In this document: piece after piece, positions 25,954 through 36,561 of the stretch
Layout: each line of letters opens with the position of its first letter
How positions within the stretch are numbered: position 1 is the first letter of the stretch
Source of the DNA: Kitasatospora setae KM-6054
Lineage (GTDB): Bacteria; Actinomycetota; Actinomycetes; Streptomycetales; Streptomycetaceae
Length of the DNA stretch: 64,000 nt
Direction: 5' to 3'
Assembly (NCBI RefSeq): GCF_000269985.1
Contig: NC_016109.1
Coordinates: 3,472,001 to 3,536,000 of the forward strand
The notes under the pieces: model-generated
The model's database searches: none
Seen by the model: the letters and a program-made list of their open reading frames with translations, nothing else
Told to the model about the DNA's origin: nothing
Made by a program: the position numbers and the translations under genes

Positions 25954-27606
25954 TCAGATGGCGGGTTGGAAGTTGTTCAGCACGACGGTGAACTGCCGCA
26001 GGCTCTCCAGCCAGTCCTTCTCCGGCCCGGACACGTACACCATGAACGCGGTGCCGTCCGGGCGCCGGAACTCGACCTCCTTGGCGTGCCGGCGGGCGTC
26101 CTTCGCGCCGAAGCTGAACTCCCAGACCGCGCCCTCCTGCCCGCGGATCTTGGCGGCGGACAGGCTGGTGGTCTGGAAGTCCTTGAGGCTCCGGCTGAGC
26201 GAGGCCTCCATCTGCAGCAGGTGCTCCTGCGGCGCGAGCGGCTGGCCGACGGTGACCGCGAACTGCAGGAAGTGCTCCAGGCCGTCGGGCGAGTAGTAGA
26301 TCTGGCCGCTCTTCTCGGTGCGGGTCCAGGTGCCGGCGGTCGGCAGCAGGAAGCGGAACCCGGCCGGGTCGTCCTGCCAGGCGTACCCGGCGGGCGCGGG
26401 CGCGCCGCTGGGCAGCGGGCTGTCCGAGGGCAGCGGGTTGTCGGTACCGGCGGTCGGCGACGGGCCGCGGGTGACCGTCACGTTCACGTGCCGGTCGTTC
26501 AGGTAGTACGCGGCGCCGCCGCCCGCCGCGGCGAGCAGCAGCACGCCGACCACCGCCCACAGCACCGGCCGGCCGCGCCGCCGCCCGGAGCCCGCCGGGG
26601 CCGGCGGCCCGGCCGGGGGCGCGACCGGGGGTGCGGCGGCGACGGGCGCGGCGGTCGCGGTCTCGGCGGCCGGCTCGGCGGGGGCCGCCGGCTCGGTGGT
26701 CCGGTCGACCACCGGGACGAGCTGGGTGGGCAGCCGGGACGCGCCCGCCTGCTCGGGGACGCGGATGCTGACGGTGTGCCCGTCGGCGACCTCGCGCAGC
26801 ATCCGGCCCGCCTCGTCGGCGCCGGGCCGCTCGGCCGGGTCCTTGGCCATCAGCGCGGCCAGCACCGGCCCGAGCCCGGCGGCCCGGGCGGGGGTCGGCA
26901 GCGGCTCGTCGACGACCGCGGTGAGCGTGCTGAGCGGGTTGTCGCGGCGGAACGGCGACTCGCCCTCGACCGCGTGGAACAGCGTCGCGCCCAGCGCCCA
27001 CAGGTCGGAGGCCGGCCCGGGCCGCTGGCCCTGGGCCCGCTCCGGGGCCAGGTAGTCGGGCGAGCCGACCAGGTCGCCCGGGCGGGTGATGTCCATCGCG
27101 CCCTCGAACTTGGCGATGCCGAAGTCGAGCAGCACGACCCGCCCGGTGCCGTGCTCCAGCAGCACGTTGGCGGGCTTGACGTCGCGGTGCAGCACCCCCA
27201 GCTGGTGGCCGCGGTGCAGGGCGGCGAGCACCTGGAGGCCGACGTCGGCCGCCTCCCGGGGCGTCAGGGTGCCGTCCTGGCTGATGACGTCGGACAGCGC
27301 GCGGCCGTCCACCAGCTCCATCACGATCCACGGCCGGCCGTCCTGCTCCAGCACGTCGTGGATGGTGATCACGCCCGGGTGCTTGATCCGGGCGGCGGCC
27401 CGGGCCTCGCGCTTCATCCGGGACTGCAGGATCTCCAGGTCCTCCTCCGAGAGGTGGCTGACCGTCAGTTCCTTGACGGCGACCTCCCGGTCCAGCATCT
27501 CGTCCCTGGCGCGCCAGACGGTCCCCATCCCGCCGCGCCCCAGGCGCTCGCCGAGCGCGTACCGCCCGGCCAGCAGACGGCCGGTCGACTGGTCCTGTGC
27601 GCCCAT
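25954..27606 (-). CDS. receptor-type Ser/Thr protein kinase
   Basis: Encodes 550 residues. The N-terminal Hanks-type kinase domain (about 16-275) is complete: glycine loop GRGGMGTV, VAVKEL lysine, catalytic HRDVKPANVL and DFG. A Pro/Ala-rich juxtamembrane linker follows, then one membrane helix near 345-365. The extracellular domain of about 165 residues begins AGYAWQDDPAGF and ends NFQPAI. ATG start at 27604-27606. The extracellular part resembles that of the kinase at 29037 (both have DPxGFxxxLP and a terminal FQPA), so they are paralogues that may read related signals. It is the first of a kinase, pseudokinase, kinase group. Confidence 0.92.
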   Translation of the reverse strand: MGAQDQSTGRLLAGRYALGERLGRGGMGTVWRARDEMLDREVAVKELTVSHLSEEDLEILQSRMKREARAAARIKHPGVITIHDVLEQDGRPWIVMELVDGRALSDVISQDGTLTPREAADVGLQVLAALHRGHQLGVLHRDVKPANVLLEHGTGRVVLLDFGIAKFEGAMDITRPGDLVGSPDYLAPERAQGQRPGPASDLWALGATLFHAVEGESPFRRDNPLSTLTAVVDEPLPTPARAAGLGPVLAALMAKDPAERPGADEAGRMLREVADGHTVSIRVPEQAGASRLPTQLVPVVDRTTEPAAPAEPAAETATAAPVAAAPPVAPPAGPPAPAGSGRRRGRPVLWAVVGVLLLAAAGGGAAYYLNDRHVNVTVTRGPSPTAGTDNPLPSDSPLPSGAPAPAGYAWQDDPAGFRFLLPTAGTWTRTEKSGQIYYSPDGLEHFLQFAVTVGQPLAPQEHLLQMEASLSRSLKDFQTTSLSAAKIRGQEGAVWEFSFGAKDARRHAKEVEFRRPDGTAFMVYVSGPEKDWLESLRQFTVVLNNFQPAI

Positions 27607-27815
27607 GACCGTCCCCCCTCACTTCCCCCACCGCCGGTCGGACGGGGTCCTGGCAGACCGTGTGCCTGCTCGCACCGACGGTTCAGGAGGCAAGCCTAGG
27701 CTGCCCGGCGCCCACCGGGAATCACGCCCCGGAGAACGAATCGCGCGGTGACCGTCCGCGCCCGGCCCGCGACTCTCCGCCCGCCTTCCGCGCCCCGCGC
27801 CCCGGCCCGCGCCCC

Positions 27816-28925
27816 TCAGCCCGCGACCGCGACGATCCCGGCGAGCCCGGCGACCAACAGCAGCAGCACGCCGCCGAGCAGCAGCGGCCCGAGCAGGCGC
27901 GGCGGTATCCGCGGCGGGCGCTGCGCGCCCTGACGGTCCGGCCCCTGACGGTCCGCCACCGCACCCGCCGCCGCCCGGGCGGCCCGGCGGCCGCGCTGCC
28001 GGGGCACCAGCGGGCCGGCCGCGGGCCGGGCCACCGGCAGCGGCGGCTCGGCCGGACCGGCCAGCCCCGGCTCGGGGGCGGAGGCCAGCAGCACGCGCAA
28101 CTCCCGCTGCACGGCGGCCGCGTCGGGCCGGGCCGCGGCGCCCGGCCGCAGCAGCCGTTCGACCAGCGGCCGCAGCGGCCCGCAGCCGTCCGCCGGGTGG
28201 TGGTGCCCGTCCCGGACGGCCGCCAGCAGCGTCGGCAGGTCGGTCTCCGGGTAGGGGCCGTGGCCGGTCAGCAGCCGGTACAGCAGCACCCCCAGCGCCC
28301 AGGTGTCCGCGGGGGCGCCCGCGTCGATCGCCCAGCGCTCGGCGAGCGGACCGAGCATCAGCGCCCGGGTCTCGTACACCCGGCGCGGCACCTCGCCGCC
28401 CAGCGCCGCGCACAGCTCCTCCTCGGCGGCGCCCAGCAGCAGCCCGCCGAGCATCGCGGCGCCGTCCTCGCACACCAGCACCGTGCGCAGGGTCAGGTTC
28501 CCGTGCGTCAGGCCGTCCTCGTGCACCGAGCGCAGCGCGGCCGCCAGGTCCGCGCCGATCTCCGCGACCCGGTACGGCGGGAGCGGGCCCGCGGCCGCCA
28601 GCAGTTCCAGCGGCACGCCGGGCACCGCCTCCTCGGCGACCCACAGCACCTCGCCCTCCGGCCCGGCCGCCAGCCCGCGCAGCAGCCGCGGGTGCGTCCC
28701 GGCGGCCGCCGCGACCTGCGCGACCCGCGCGGTCAGCCGCGGCGCGTACGAGGGCGCGGGCTCGCCCGACGGGTGGCCCGGCACCAGCAGTTCGGGCAGT
28801 TCGAGCCCGAACAGCCGCACCCGCGCCCCGCCGTGGACGTCCACCGCCGGAACACCGGCCTCATCGTCCGGACGGTCCGTCACCCGGTACCGCCCGGCCA
28901 CCACCTGCCCCGGGGCCGCTCGCAT
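27816..28925 (-). CDS. membrane-anchored pseudokinase
   Basis: Encodes 369 residues with the outline of a Hanks-type kinase (GRYRV start, ADTWALGVLLYRLLTGHGPYP, the usual subdomain IX region) but none of the catalytic motifs. There is no glycine loop. The VAIK lysine position reads VRLFGLEL. The HRD loop is HGN (141-143) without an Asp. DFG is replaced by LGG. The C-terminus ends in a single membrane helix (about 345-367) with almost nothing beyond, so it is tail-anchored. ATG with GAGGAA ribosome site. Between two active receptor kinases on the same strand, it is probably a scaffold or allosteric partner. Activity by an unusual mechanism cannot be excluded. Confidence 0.85.
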   Translation of the reverse strand: MRAAPGQVVAGRYRVTDRPDDEAGVPAVDVHGGARVRLFGLELPELLVPGHPSGEPAPSYAPRLTARVAQVAAAAGTHPRLLRGLAAGPEGEVLWVAEEAVPGVPLELLAAAGPLPPYRVAEIGADLAAALRSVHEDGLTHGNLTLRTVLVCEDGAAMLGGLLLGAAEEELCAALGGEVPRRVYETRALMLGPLAERWAIDAGAPADTWALGVLLYRLLTGHGPYPETDLPTLLAAVRDGHHHPADGCGPLRPLVERLLRPGAAARPDAAAVQRELRVLLASAPEPGLAGPAEPPLPVARPAAGPLVPRQRGRRAARAAAGAVADRQGPDRQGAQRPPRIPPRLLGPLLLGGVLLLLVAGLAGIVAVAG

Positions 28926-29036
28926 GCCTGTTCCTCACGCCGTAGTCCCGCCAGCGTACGGCCCCCGGCCGCCCCCGCCACCGCCCGGTACGCGCTTTCC
29001 CGCCCCGGCGTGGGGCGTTGCGGCCCGCCCGCCCGG

Positions 29037-30674
29037 CTACGGCGCGGGCTGGAAGCTCTCGAAGGAGATCCGCCGGGCCAGCGAGCCGTCCGCCGCCGAC
29101 CAGGACTCCTCGGGCATGGTCCAGTAGATCGCGTACCCGTACGTGCCGCCGCCGGTGACGAACCCGCGGTTGAGCGAGTGCAGCAGGGTGCCGGTCTTGC
29201 CGGTGTAGGTCCACTCCCAGTCGGCGGCGTTGGCCCAGTCCCGGTAGGCGACGGACTCGACCCTGACCTTGCGGTAGTTGGTCATCTTGGCGTTGCGGTC
29301 GGACTCCTGCCAGTCCTTCAGCGCGCTGTCGCCGGCGGGCGACTGCCAGTCGATGACCAGGCGCAGGCCGCGGCCCTCGAAGCGGCGGCTGGTGGCGCGG
29401 TAGTCCTGTCCCTGGTTGGCCAGCCAGTCGGGCAGCGTGATGCTGAACCCGGACGGGTCCTTGTAGACGGTGTAGCCGGGCGGGGTCTGCCCGGGTGAGA
29501 GCGCCGGCGACGGCGCGGCCGACTCGCCAGGGGTCGCGGACGCCGACGCCGGGGCCGAGGCCGGGGCGGAGAGCGGTGCGCCGGTGGGGTCGGCCGGCCC
29601 GGAGAGCGCCGCGTCGGCCGAGCCGCCGCCGTCCGGCTCCTTCCCCTCCGGCCAGAACACCACCAGCGCGGCGACCAGCGCCAGCACGGCGAGCACCGCC
29701 CCGCCGACCAGCGCTCCGCGCCGCCGGTCCCGCCCGGCGGGCCGCTCGGCGGGCGGCGTCTCGACGGTCGCCGCCGCGGCCGGCCCCGGGGCGGGCACCG
29801 GCGGCGGCGCCGGCACGGTGAGCGTCTCGTCCTCGGGCAGCGGCTTCCCGGCGGCGATCAGTTCGAGCAGCGGGCGGGCCGTGTCGGCGTCCATCCGCCG
29901 GTCGGGGTCCTTCTCCAGCAGGCCCTCGATGACGGGGCGCAGCGGTCCGGCGTTGCGCGGCACCGGCAGCGGTTCGGTCATCACGGCGGTGAGGGTGGCC
30001 AGCGCGTCGCCGCGGTCGTACGGCGGGACGCCCTCGACCATCGCGTACAGCGTGCCGCCCAGCGACCACAGGTCGGACGGCGGCCCGGGGAGCCTGCCGC
30101 GGGCGCGTTCGGGGGCGATGTAGGAGGGGGCGCCGACCAGCATGCCGGTGGAGGTGATGGCGGTGTCGCCCTCGACGCTGGCGATGCCGAAGTCGGTGAG
30201 CACGGTCCGCCCGTCCTCGCCGATCAGCACGTTGGACGGTTTGACGTCCCGGTGCAGCACGCCCTGGCGGTGCGCGGCGCCGAGCACGCCGAGCAGGTCG
30301 AGCGCGACGGCGGCGGCCCGCCGGGGGGTGAGCGGGCCGTCCTCGCCGACCACGTCGGACAGCGAGCGGCCGGCCACCAGCTCCATCACGATCCACGGCC
30401 GGTCGTCCTCCTCGACGACGTCGTAGACGGTGACGGCCGCGGTGTGCCGGATCCGGGCGGCGGCCTTGGCCTCGCGCCGGGTGCGGGCGACCAGCCGGTG
30501 CCGCTCGATCTCGTCGACGGTGCCGGTCATCCGGAGTTCCTTGACCGCGACGATCCGGCCCAGCAGTTCGTCCTCGGCCCGCCAGACGGTGCCCATGCCG
30601 CCGCGCCCGAGCACCTCGCCGAGCCGGTAGCGGTCCGCCAGCAGGCGTCCGGAGGGTTCCTGCGGCTGCGTCAT
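29037..30674 (-). CDS. receptor-type Ser/Thr protein kinase
   Basis: Encodes 545 residues from the ATG at 30672-30674 (ribosome site GGGGAGA). The kinase domain (about 12-270) is intact: GRGGMGTV, VAVKEL, HRDVKPSNVL, DFG, and APE-type IAPERARG. A Pro-rich linker leads to one membrane helix near 325-345, a Ser/Ala-rich stalk, then an extracellular domain of about 150 residues starting GYTVYKDPSGF and ending FESFQPAP. This is a paralogue of the kinase at 25954, in a locus that in S. coelicolor (from memory) also holds several kinases in a row. Ligand unknown. Confidence 0.92.
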   Translation of the reverse strand: MTQPQEPSGRLLADRYRLGEVLGRGGMGTVWRAEDELLGRIVAVKELRMTGTVDEIERHRLVARTRREAKAAARIRHTAAVTVYDVVEEDDRPWIVMELVAGRSLSDVVGEDGPLTPRRAAAVALDLLGVLGAAHRQGVLHRDVKPSNVLIGEDGRTVLTDFGIASVEGDTAITSTGMLVGAPSYIAPERARGRLPGPPSDLWSLGGTLYAMVEGVPPYDRGDALATLTAVMTEPLPVPRNAGPLRPVIEGLLEKDPDRRMDADTARPLLELIAAGKPLPEDETLTVPAPPPVPAPGPAAAATVETPPAERPAGRDRRRGALVGGAVLAVLALVAALVVFWPEGKEPDGGGSADAALSGPADPTGAPLSAPASAPASASATPGESAAPSPALSPGQTPPGYTVYKDPSGFSITLPDWLANQGQDYRATSRRFEGRGLRLVIDWQSPAGDSALKDWQESDRNAKMTNYRKVRVESVAYRDWANAADWEWTYTGKTGTLLHSLNRGFVTGGGTYGYAIYWTMPEESWSAADGSLARRISFESFQPAP

Positions 30675-30859
30675 CGGTGCGCTCTCCCCATGTGTCGCGG
30701 GCCTCGGCGGGCGCTCCCGGCCGTGACCTGACGGCGTGTCGGACCGCCGGGGGCGGCGGTCGCGCGCCGGAGCGCCCATCATCTCATCCCCGCCCGGGCC
30801 CGCTCCGGCCGCCCGTCCCCCGGCCGACCGGGCGGTGACGCCCGGGTGGACGGACGGCG

Positions 30860-30891
30860 CAGGGCCCCCGCCGGTCGCGGCGGGGGCCCTG
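30860..30891 (-). terminator. terminator of guaB3
   Basis: Perfect 14-bp stem (30860-30873 with 30878-30891) and 4-base loop, 29 bases beyond the guaB3 stop. Confidence 0.85.
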
Positions 30892-30920
30892 TGGGGCGCT
30901 GACGGGGGTTCAGCGGGGCG

Positions 30921-32039
30921 TCACCGGCCGGGGTTGACCGTGACCTCGACCCGCTGGAACTCCTTGAGCTCGGTGTAGCCGGTGGTGGCCATCGCCCGGC
31001 GCAGCGCGCCGAACAGGTTCATCGTGCCGTCGGGGGTGTGCGACGGGCCGGCCAGGATCTGCTCGGTGGTGCCGACGGTGCCCAGGTGGACCCGCTTGCC
31101 GCGCGGCAGCTCCTCGTGGACGGCCTCCATGCCCCAGTGGTAGCCCTGGCCGGGCGCGTCGGTGGCGCGGGCCAGCGCGGCGCCGATCATCACCGCGTCC
31201 GCGCCGCAGGCGACGGCCTTCGGGATGTCGCCGCTGTAGCCGACGCCGCCGTCCGCGATGACGTGCACGTACCGGCCGCCGGACTCGTCCATGTAGTCGC
31301 GGCGGGCGGCCGCGACGTCCGCGACGGCGGTCGCCATCGGGACCTGGATGCCCAGCACGCCCCGGGTGGTGTGCGCGGCGCCGCCGCCGAAGCCGACCAG
31401 CACGCCGGCCGCGCCGGTCCGCATCAGGTGCAGCGCGGCGGTGTAGGTCGCGCAGCCGCCGACGATCACCGGGACGTCGAGCTCGTAGATGAACTGCTTG
31501 AGGTTGAGCGGCTCGGCCGCGCCGGAGACGTGCTCCGCCGAGACGGTGGTGCCGCGGATGACGAACACGTCGACGCCGGCGTCCACCACGGCCTTGGAGA
31601 ACTCGGCGGTGCGCTGCGGCGAGAGCGCCGCGGCGGTCACGACGCCGGAGTCACGGACCTCCTTGATCCGCTCCTTGATCAGCTCGGCCTTGATCGGCTC
31701 CGCGTAGACCTCCTGCAGGCGCCGGGTGGCGGCCGCCTCGTCGGGGATCGCGGCGATCTCCTCCAGCAGCGGGCGCGGGTCCTCGTACCGCGTCCACAGG
31801 CCCTCCAGGTTCAGCACGCCCAGGCCGCCCAGCTGCCCGATCGCGATCGCCTGCTGCGGCGACACCACGCTGTCCATCGGCGCCGCCAGGAACGGCAGTT
31901 CGAACCGGTAGGCGTCGATCTGCCACGCGATCGAGACCTCCTTCGGGTCACGCGTACGGCGGCTGGGGACGACGGCGATGTCGTCGAAGGAGTACGCCCG
32001 GCGGCCGCGCTTGCCTCGCCCGATCTCGATCTCAGTCAC
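30921..32039 (-). CDS. guaB3: GuaB3 family IMP dehydrogenase-related protein
   Basis: Encodes 372 residues from a GTG at 32037-32039; extra upstream codons look non-conserved. It is a TIM-barrel protein of the IMPDH/GMP reductase superfamily without CBS domains. Phosphate-binding motifs such as IADGGVGYSGD are retained. The catalytic loop, which in IMPDH reads like GPGSICTTR, is here GFGGGAAHTTRG, so the nucleophilic Cys is missing. The activity is therefore not the standard IMPDH reaction by the usual mechanism, unless another residue substitutes. It lies directly downstream of guaB, on the same strand; purine nucleotide balance is the likely context. Confidence 0.88.
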   Translation of the reverse strand: MTEIEIGRGKRGRRAYSFDDIAVVPSRRTRDPKEVSIAWQIDAYRFELPFLAAPMDSVVSPQQAIAIGQLGGLGVLNLEGLWTRYEDPRPLLEEIAAIPDEAAATRRLQEVYAEPIKAELIKERIKEVRDSGVVTAAALSPQRTAEFSKAVVDAGVDVFVIRGTTVSAEHVSGAAEPLNLKQFIYELDVPVIVGGCATYTAALHLMRTGAAGVLVGFGGGAAHTTRGVLGIQVPMATAVADVAAARRDYMDESGGRYVHVIADGGVGYSGDIPKAVACGADAVMIGAALARATDAPGQGYHWGMEAVHEELPRGKRVHLGTVGTTEQILAGPSHTPDGTMNLFGALRRAMATTGYTELKEFQRVEVTVNPGR

Positions 32040-32160
32040 TTCGAGCCCTTCTGCTGCTTTCCATCTCCCGACCGGGTCCCCCCGGCCGCGCCCCCAAGTA
32101 TCCCGCACTCGCCCCACCAGCCCCGACAGGGGCGCGGACGACCGGCTCGGGACAGCGGAA

Positions 32161-32198
32161 ATCCGCCCGGACGGCGATCGCTCGCGGTCCGGACGGAT
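32161..32198 (-). terminator. hairpin downstream of guaB
   Basis: ATCCG-CCGGAC (32161-32172) pairs with GTCCGG-CGGAT (32187-32198) with one mismatch, 26 bases past the guaB stop. Probable terminator. Confidence 0.6.
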
Positions 32199-32223
32199 CC
32201 GGGTGGAACGGGGCGGGACGGGG

Positions 32224-34020
<1,797 letters not shown>

Positions 34021-34743
34021 TCAGCCGGTCTCCTCCGCGAGCGCCCGCAGCCGCGACAGCGCCCGGTGCTGGGCGACCCGGACCGCGCCCGGCGACATCC
34101 CGAGCACCTCGCCGGTCTCCTCCGCCGACAGCCCGTCGGCGACCCGCAGCAGCACCAGCTCGCGCTGCCGGGCCGGCAGGTAGGACAGCAGTTCCTTGAT
34201 CCACTCGGCGTCGCTGGAGAGCAGCGCCCGCTCCTCGGGGCCCAGCGAGTCGTCCGGCGTCTCCGGCAGGTCGTCCGGCGGGATCACCGTCGAACCGGGC
34301 CCGCGCATCGCGGCCCGCTGCAGGTCGGCGATCTTGTGCGCGGCGATGCCGTACACGAAGGCCTCGAACGGGCGGCCGGTGTCCCGGTAGCGGGGCAGCG
34401 CGCAGAGCACCGCGACGCAGACCTCCTGCGCCACGTCGTCCACGTGGTGCCGGGCCCCGCCGGGCAGCCGCACCAGCCGGCCGCGGCAGTACCGCAGCGC
34501 CAGCGGCAGCACGTAGCCGAGCAGCGCCTCGATCGCCGGACCGTCGCCGCGGACCGCCGCCGCGACCAGCTCGGCCACCTCAGGCGACGTGCCGGTGCCG
34601 AGCACGGGCGGGCGGACCGGCGCCCCCGGCGGGCCGTCCGGGCCGGTCGCCCGGGCGTCCGGTGCCGACGACGGATCGGCAGCCGCACCCTCGGGGGCGG
34701 GCTGCACCGGGTCGGGCCCGGCGGCCTCCTCGTCGTCACGCAT
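34021..34743 (-). CDS. shbA: ECF RNA polymerase sigma factor (ShbA-like)
   Basis: Encodes 240 residues from the ATG at 34741-34743. An acidic/Pro-rich N-terminal tail is followed by sigma region 2 (about 60-130, with [13 protein letters not shown] and [16 protein letters not shown]) and region 4 (about 175-238, with [28 protein letters not shown]). The length, position between bldM and guaB and the C-terminus match the sigma factor ShbA, which in S. griseus drives the principal sigma gene hrdB. The symbol is given from this synteny and resemblance, recalled rather than searched. No anti-sigma gene is adjacent. Other in-frame starts further upstream are possible. Confidence 0.8.
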   Translation of the reverse strand: MRDDEEAAGPDPVQPAPEGAAADPSSAPDARATGPDGPPGAPVRPPVLGTGTSPEVAELVAAAVRGDGPAIEALLGYVLPLALRYCRGRLVRLPGGARHHVDDVAQEVCVAVLCALPRYRDTGRPFEAFVYGIAAHKIADLQRAAMRGPGSTVIPPDDLPETPDDSLGPEERALLSSDAEWIKELLSYLPARQRELVLLRVADGLSAEETGEVLGMSPGAVRVAQHRALSRLRALAEETG

Positions 34744-34938
34744 CGGTCCATGGTGCCTGGTCGGGCCGGAAAACGCGGCACCGCGTCCGGACTTGTGCAT
34801 CGGAACGTTATCCGTCGCCGCGTGCACCGTGCCGCCTCCCCTGCCTGTCCGCTGGTCCCCGAGGTGCTCCACTACTCCATGGTGCAGCCTCGGGACCACA
34901 ACGTCACACGTCCGAGCGAGCGCAGTTCTCGCGTCCGC

Positions 34939-35550
34939 TCAGCGGACCAGGCCCCAACGGAAGCCCAGCGCCACCGCGTGCGCGCGGTCCGAGGCGCCCA
35001 ACTTCTTGAACAGGCGCCTGGCGTGCGTCTTCACCGTGTCCTCGGACAGGAACAGCTCGCGGCCGATCTCGGCGTTGGAACGGCCGTGGCTCATCCCCTC
35101 CAGCACCTGGATCTCACGGGCCGTCAGGGTCGGCGCGGCGCCCATGTCCGGGCTGCGGAGCCGGCGCGGCGCCAGGCGCCAGGTCGGGTCGGCCAGCGCC
35201 TGGGTGACGGTGGCCCGCAGCTCGGCGCGCGAGGCGTCCTTGTGCAGGTAGCCGCGGGCCCCGGCGGCGACCGCGAGGGCCACGCCGTCCAGGTCCTCGG
35301 CGACGGTGAGCATGATGATCCGGGCGCCCGGGTCGGCCGACAGCAGCCGGCGAACCGTCTCCACCCCGCCGAGGCCGGGCATCCGGACGTCCATCAGAAC
35401 GAGATCGGAACGGTCGGCCACCCAGCGGCGGAGGACCTCCTCACCGTTCGTCGCAGTGGTCACCCGGTCCACGCCGGGCACGGTCGCCACCGCGCGCCGA
35501 AGCGCCTCCCGGGCGAGCGGGGAATCGTCGCAGACGAGTACGGATGTCAT
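34939..35550 (-). CDS. bldM: developmental response regulator BldM
   Basis: Encodes 203 residues. It starts TSVLVCDDSPLAREALRRA, identical or nearly so to Streptomyces BldM (WhiK), which activates aerial-growth and sporulation genes, alone or as a heterodimer with WhiI. The receiver (about 1-120) keeps D54, although family members act without phosphorylation. The LuxR-type HTH (about 135-200) contains LTAREIQVLEGMSHGRSN. ATG with GGAGGA ribosome site. A match to the sigma-BldN promoter lies about 150 bases upstream. It is divergent from whiD, the arrangement known in Streptomyces. Confidence 0.96.
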   Translation of the reverse strand: MTSVLVCDDSPLAREALRRAVATVPGVDRVTTATNGEEVLRRWVADRSDLVLMDVRMPGLGGVETVRRLLSADPGARIIMLTVAEDLDGVALAVAAGARGYLHKDASRAELRATVTQALADPTWRLAPRRLRSPDMGAAPTLTAREIQVLEGMSHGRSNAEIGRELFLSEDTVKTHARRLFKKLGASDRAHAVALGFRWGLVR

Positions 35551-35696
35551 GGCCGTCGTCCTCCGCAGCTGATCCGCGTCACGTTGAGCCTCCTGGCTGG
35601 TACGAACCTCTCCGACACGGCCCGGCGCGGACCCGTCCCGATCGCCTCGCTGCGCGACCGTTCCCGAAGCCCTGCCCGCTGACCGCCTCCGTACAT

Positions 35697-35724
35697 CCAA
35701 CGACCGTCACTCGAATGAGTTACG
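35697..35724 (-). promoter_or_regulatory. sigma-BldN-type promoter of bldM
   Basis: On the minus strand CGTAAC, a 16-base spacer and CGTTGG match the recalled sigma-BldN consensus (CGTAAC-N16-CGTTGA) at 11 of 12 positions. bldM is a known sigma-BldN target in Streptomyces. The implied start leaves a leader of about 140 bases. Confidence 0.75.
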
Positions 35725-35968
35725 GCTTCACGTCCATCTCCACCACTGTACGTGGCCGACCCATCACCACCGGGCCACCTCGCGGTGCACGCGCCGCACT
35801 TTTGTGCAGCTCGCGCGCGGTGCCCGCGCCGTGCGCGCCCTCCGGGGACGCTCCGCGCCCGGCCGGACACCCGATCGATGGAGCCTTCTGATTCAAACCT
35901 CTTGCCCCTTTTGTCCGTTTTTATAGCTTCTGTCAGGTCATTGACTGATTCGTCGCTATGTGGGTGAC

Positions 35969-35997
35969 TTGTCCGTGTAGTCGGCGTAAGTCATATT
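35969..35997 (+). promoter_or_regulatory. candidate whiD promoter
   Basis: TTGTCC, a 17-base spacer and CATATT resemble a -35/-10 pair for the principal sigma factor. The implied transcript start is about 80 bases before the whiD ATG. Matches are moderate, and developmental sigma factors may use other sites here. Confidence 0.4.
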
Positions 35998-36083
35998 TCC
36001 AGGTGTCCGTACCGGCTCCGTGCAGCCTCGCCGCAGTGACCGCGGCGGGCCCGCCGGGCCACGAGCCATGAAGGGAATGAGCC

Positions 36084-36410
36084 ATGGCAGATTTCTCCCG
36101 CCTCCCCGGCCCCAACGCAGACCTCTGGGACTGGCAGCTCTCCGCCGCCTGCCGCGGTGTCGACAGCTCGCTGTTCTTCCACCCCGAGGGCGAGCGCGGC
36201 GCGGCCCGGACCTCCCGCGAGACGAGCGCCAAAGAGGTCTGCATGCGCTGCCCGGTCCGCGCCCAGTGCGCGACCCACGCCCTGGCCGTCCGCGAGCCCT
36301 ACGGGGTCTGGGGCGGCATGACCGAGGACGAACGCGAGGAGCTGCTCGGCCGCTCCCGCAACCGGCTGGCCGAGGTCCCGCTGGCGATGCCGCAGACCAT
36401 CCGGCGCTGA
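36084..36410 (+). CDS. whiD: WhiB-family iron-sulfur protein WhiD
   Basis: Encodes 108 residues. The four Fe-S ligands are C23, C53, C56 and C62 (CxxC pair in KEVCMRCP), followed by the G-V-W-G-G turn at 74-78 and a basic C-terminus. The N-terminus MADFSRLPGPNADLWDWQL and the position divergent from bldM match Streptomyces WhiD, which is needed for late sporulation (spore wall and septum). WhiB-like proteins carry an O2/NO-sensitive [4Fe-4S] cluster and bind region 4 of the principal sigma factor. ATG with GAAGGGA ribosome site. Confidence 0.95.
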   Translation: MADFSRLPGPNADLWDWQLSAACRGVDSSLFFHPEGERGAARTSRETSAKEVCMRCPVRAQCATHALAVREPYGVWGGMTEDEREELLGRSRNRLAEVPLAMPQTIRR

Positions 36411-36561
36411 CTCCCCCGTCCGCCCGGTCCGTCCCGTCCGTCCCGTCCGTTCACCCGCTCACCCGTTCGCCCCCGCCGCGGCCGTCCCGCCGCAGCGGCC
36501 CGCGCCTCCGGCCTCCCGGCCGCGTCGCCCGCCCGTCCCCGGCCGGCGCCGCGCCCCGCGG

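Larger units (their letters stand above)
35551..36083. promoter_or_regulatory. bldM-whiD divergent control region
   Basis: A 533-base gene-free spacer between divergent developmental regulators. It contains a sigma-BldN-type promoter for bldM (35697-35724), a candidate promoter for whiD (35969-35997) and an unusually AT-rich patch at about 35890-36005. This is a natural site for BldD, WhiA/WhiB or similar regulators; no binding site was assigned with confidence. Confidence 0.75.

Noticed and set aside
18265-27631. Very long open frames on the plus strand and in alternative frames (over 1000 codons)
   Set aside because: They are shadows of the real minus-strand genes, caused by high GC at third positions. 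Their protein composition is Arg/Gly/Ala-rich with no domain signature, and they cover several genes at once.
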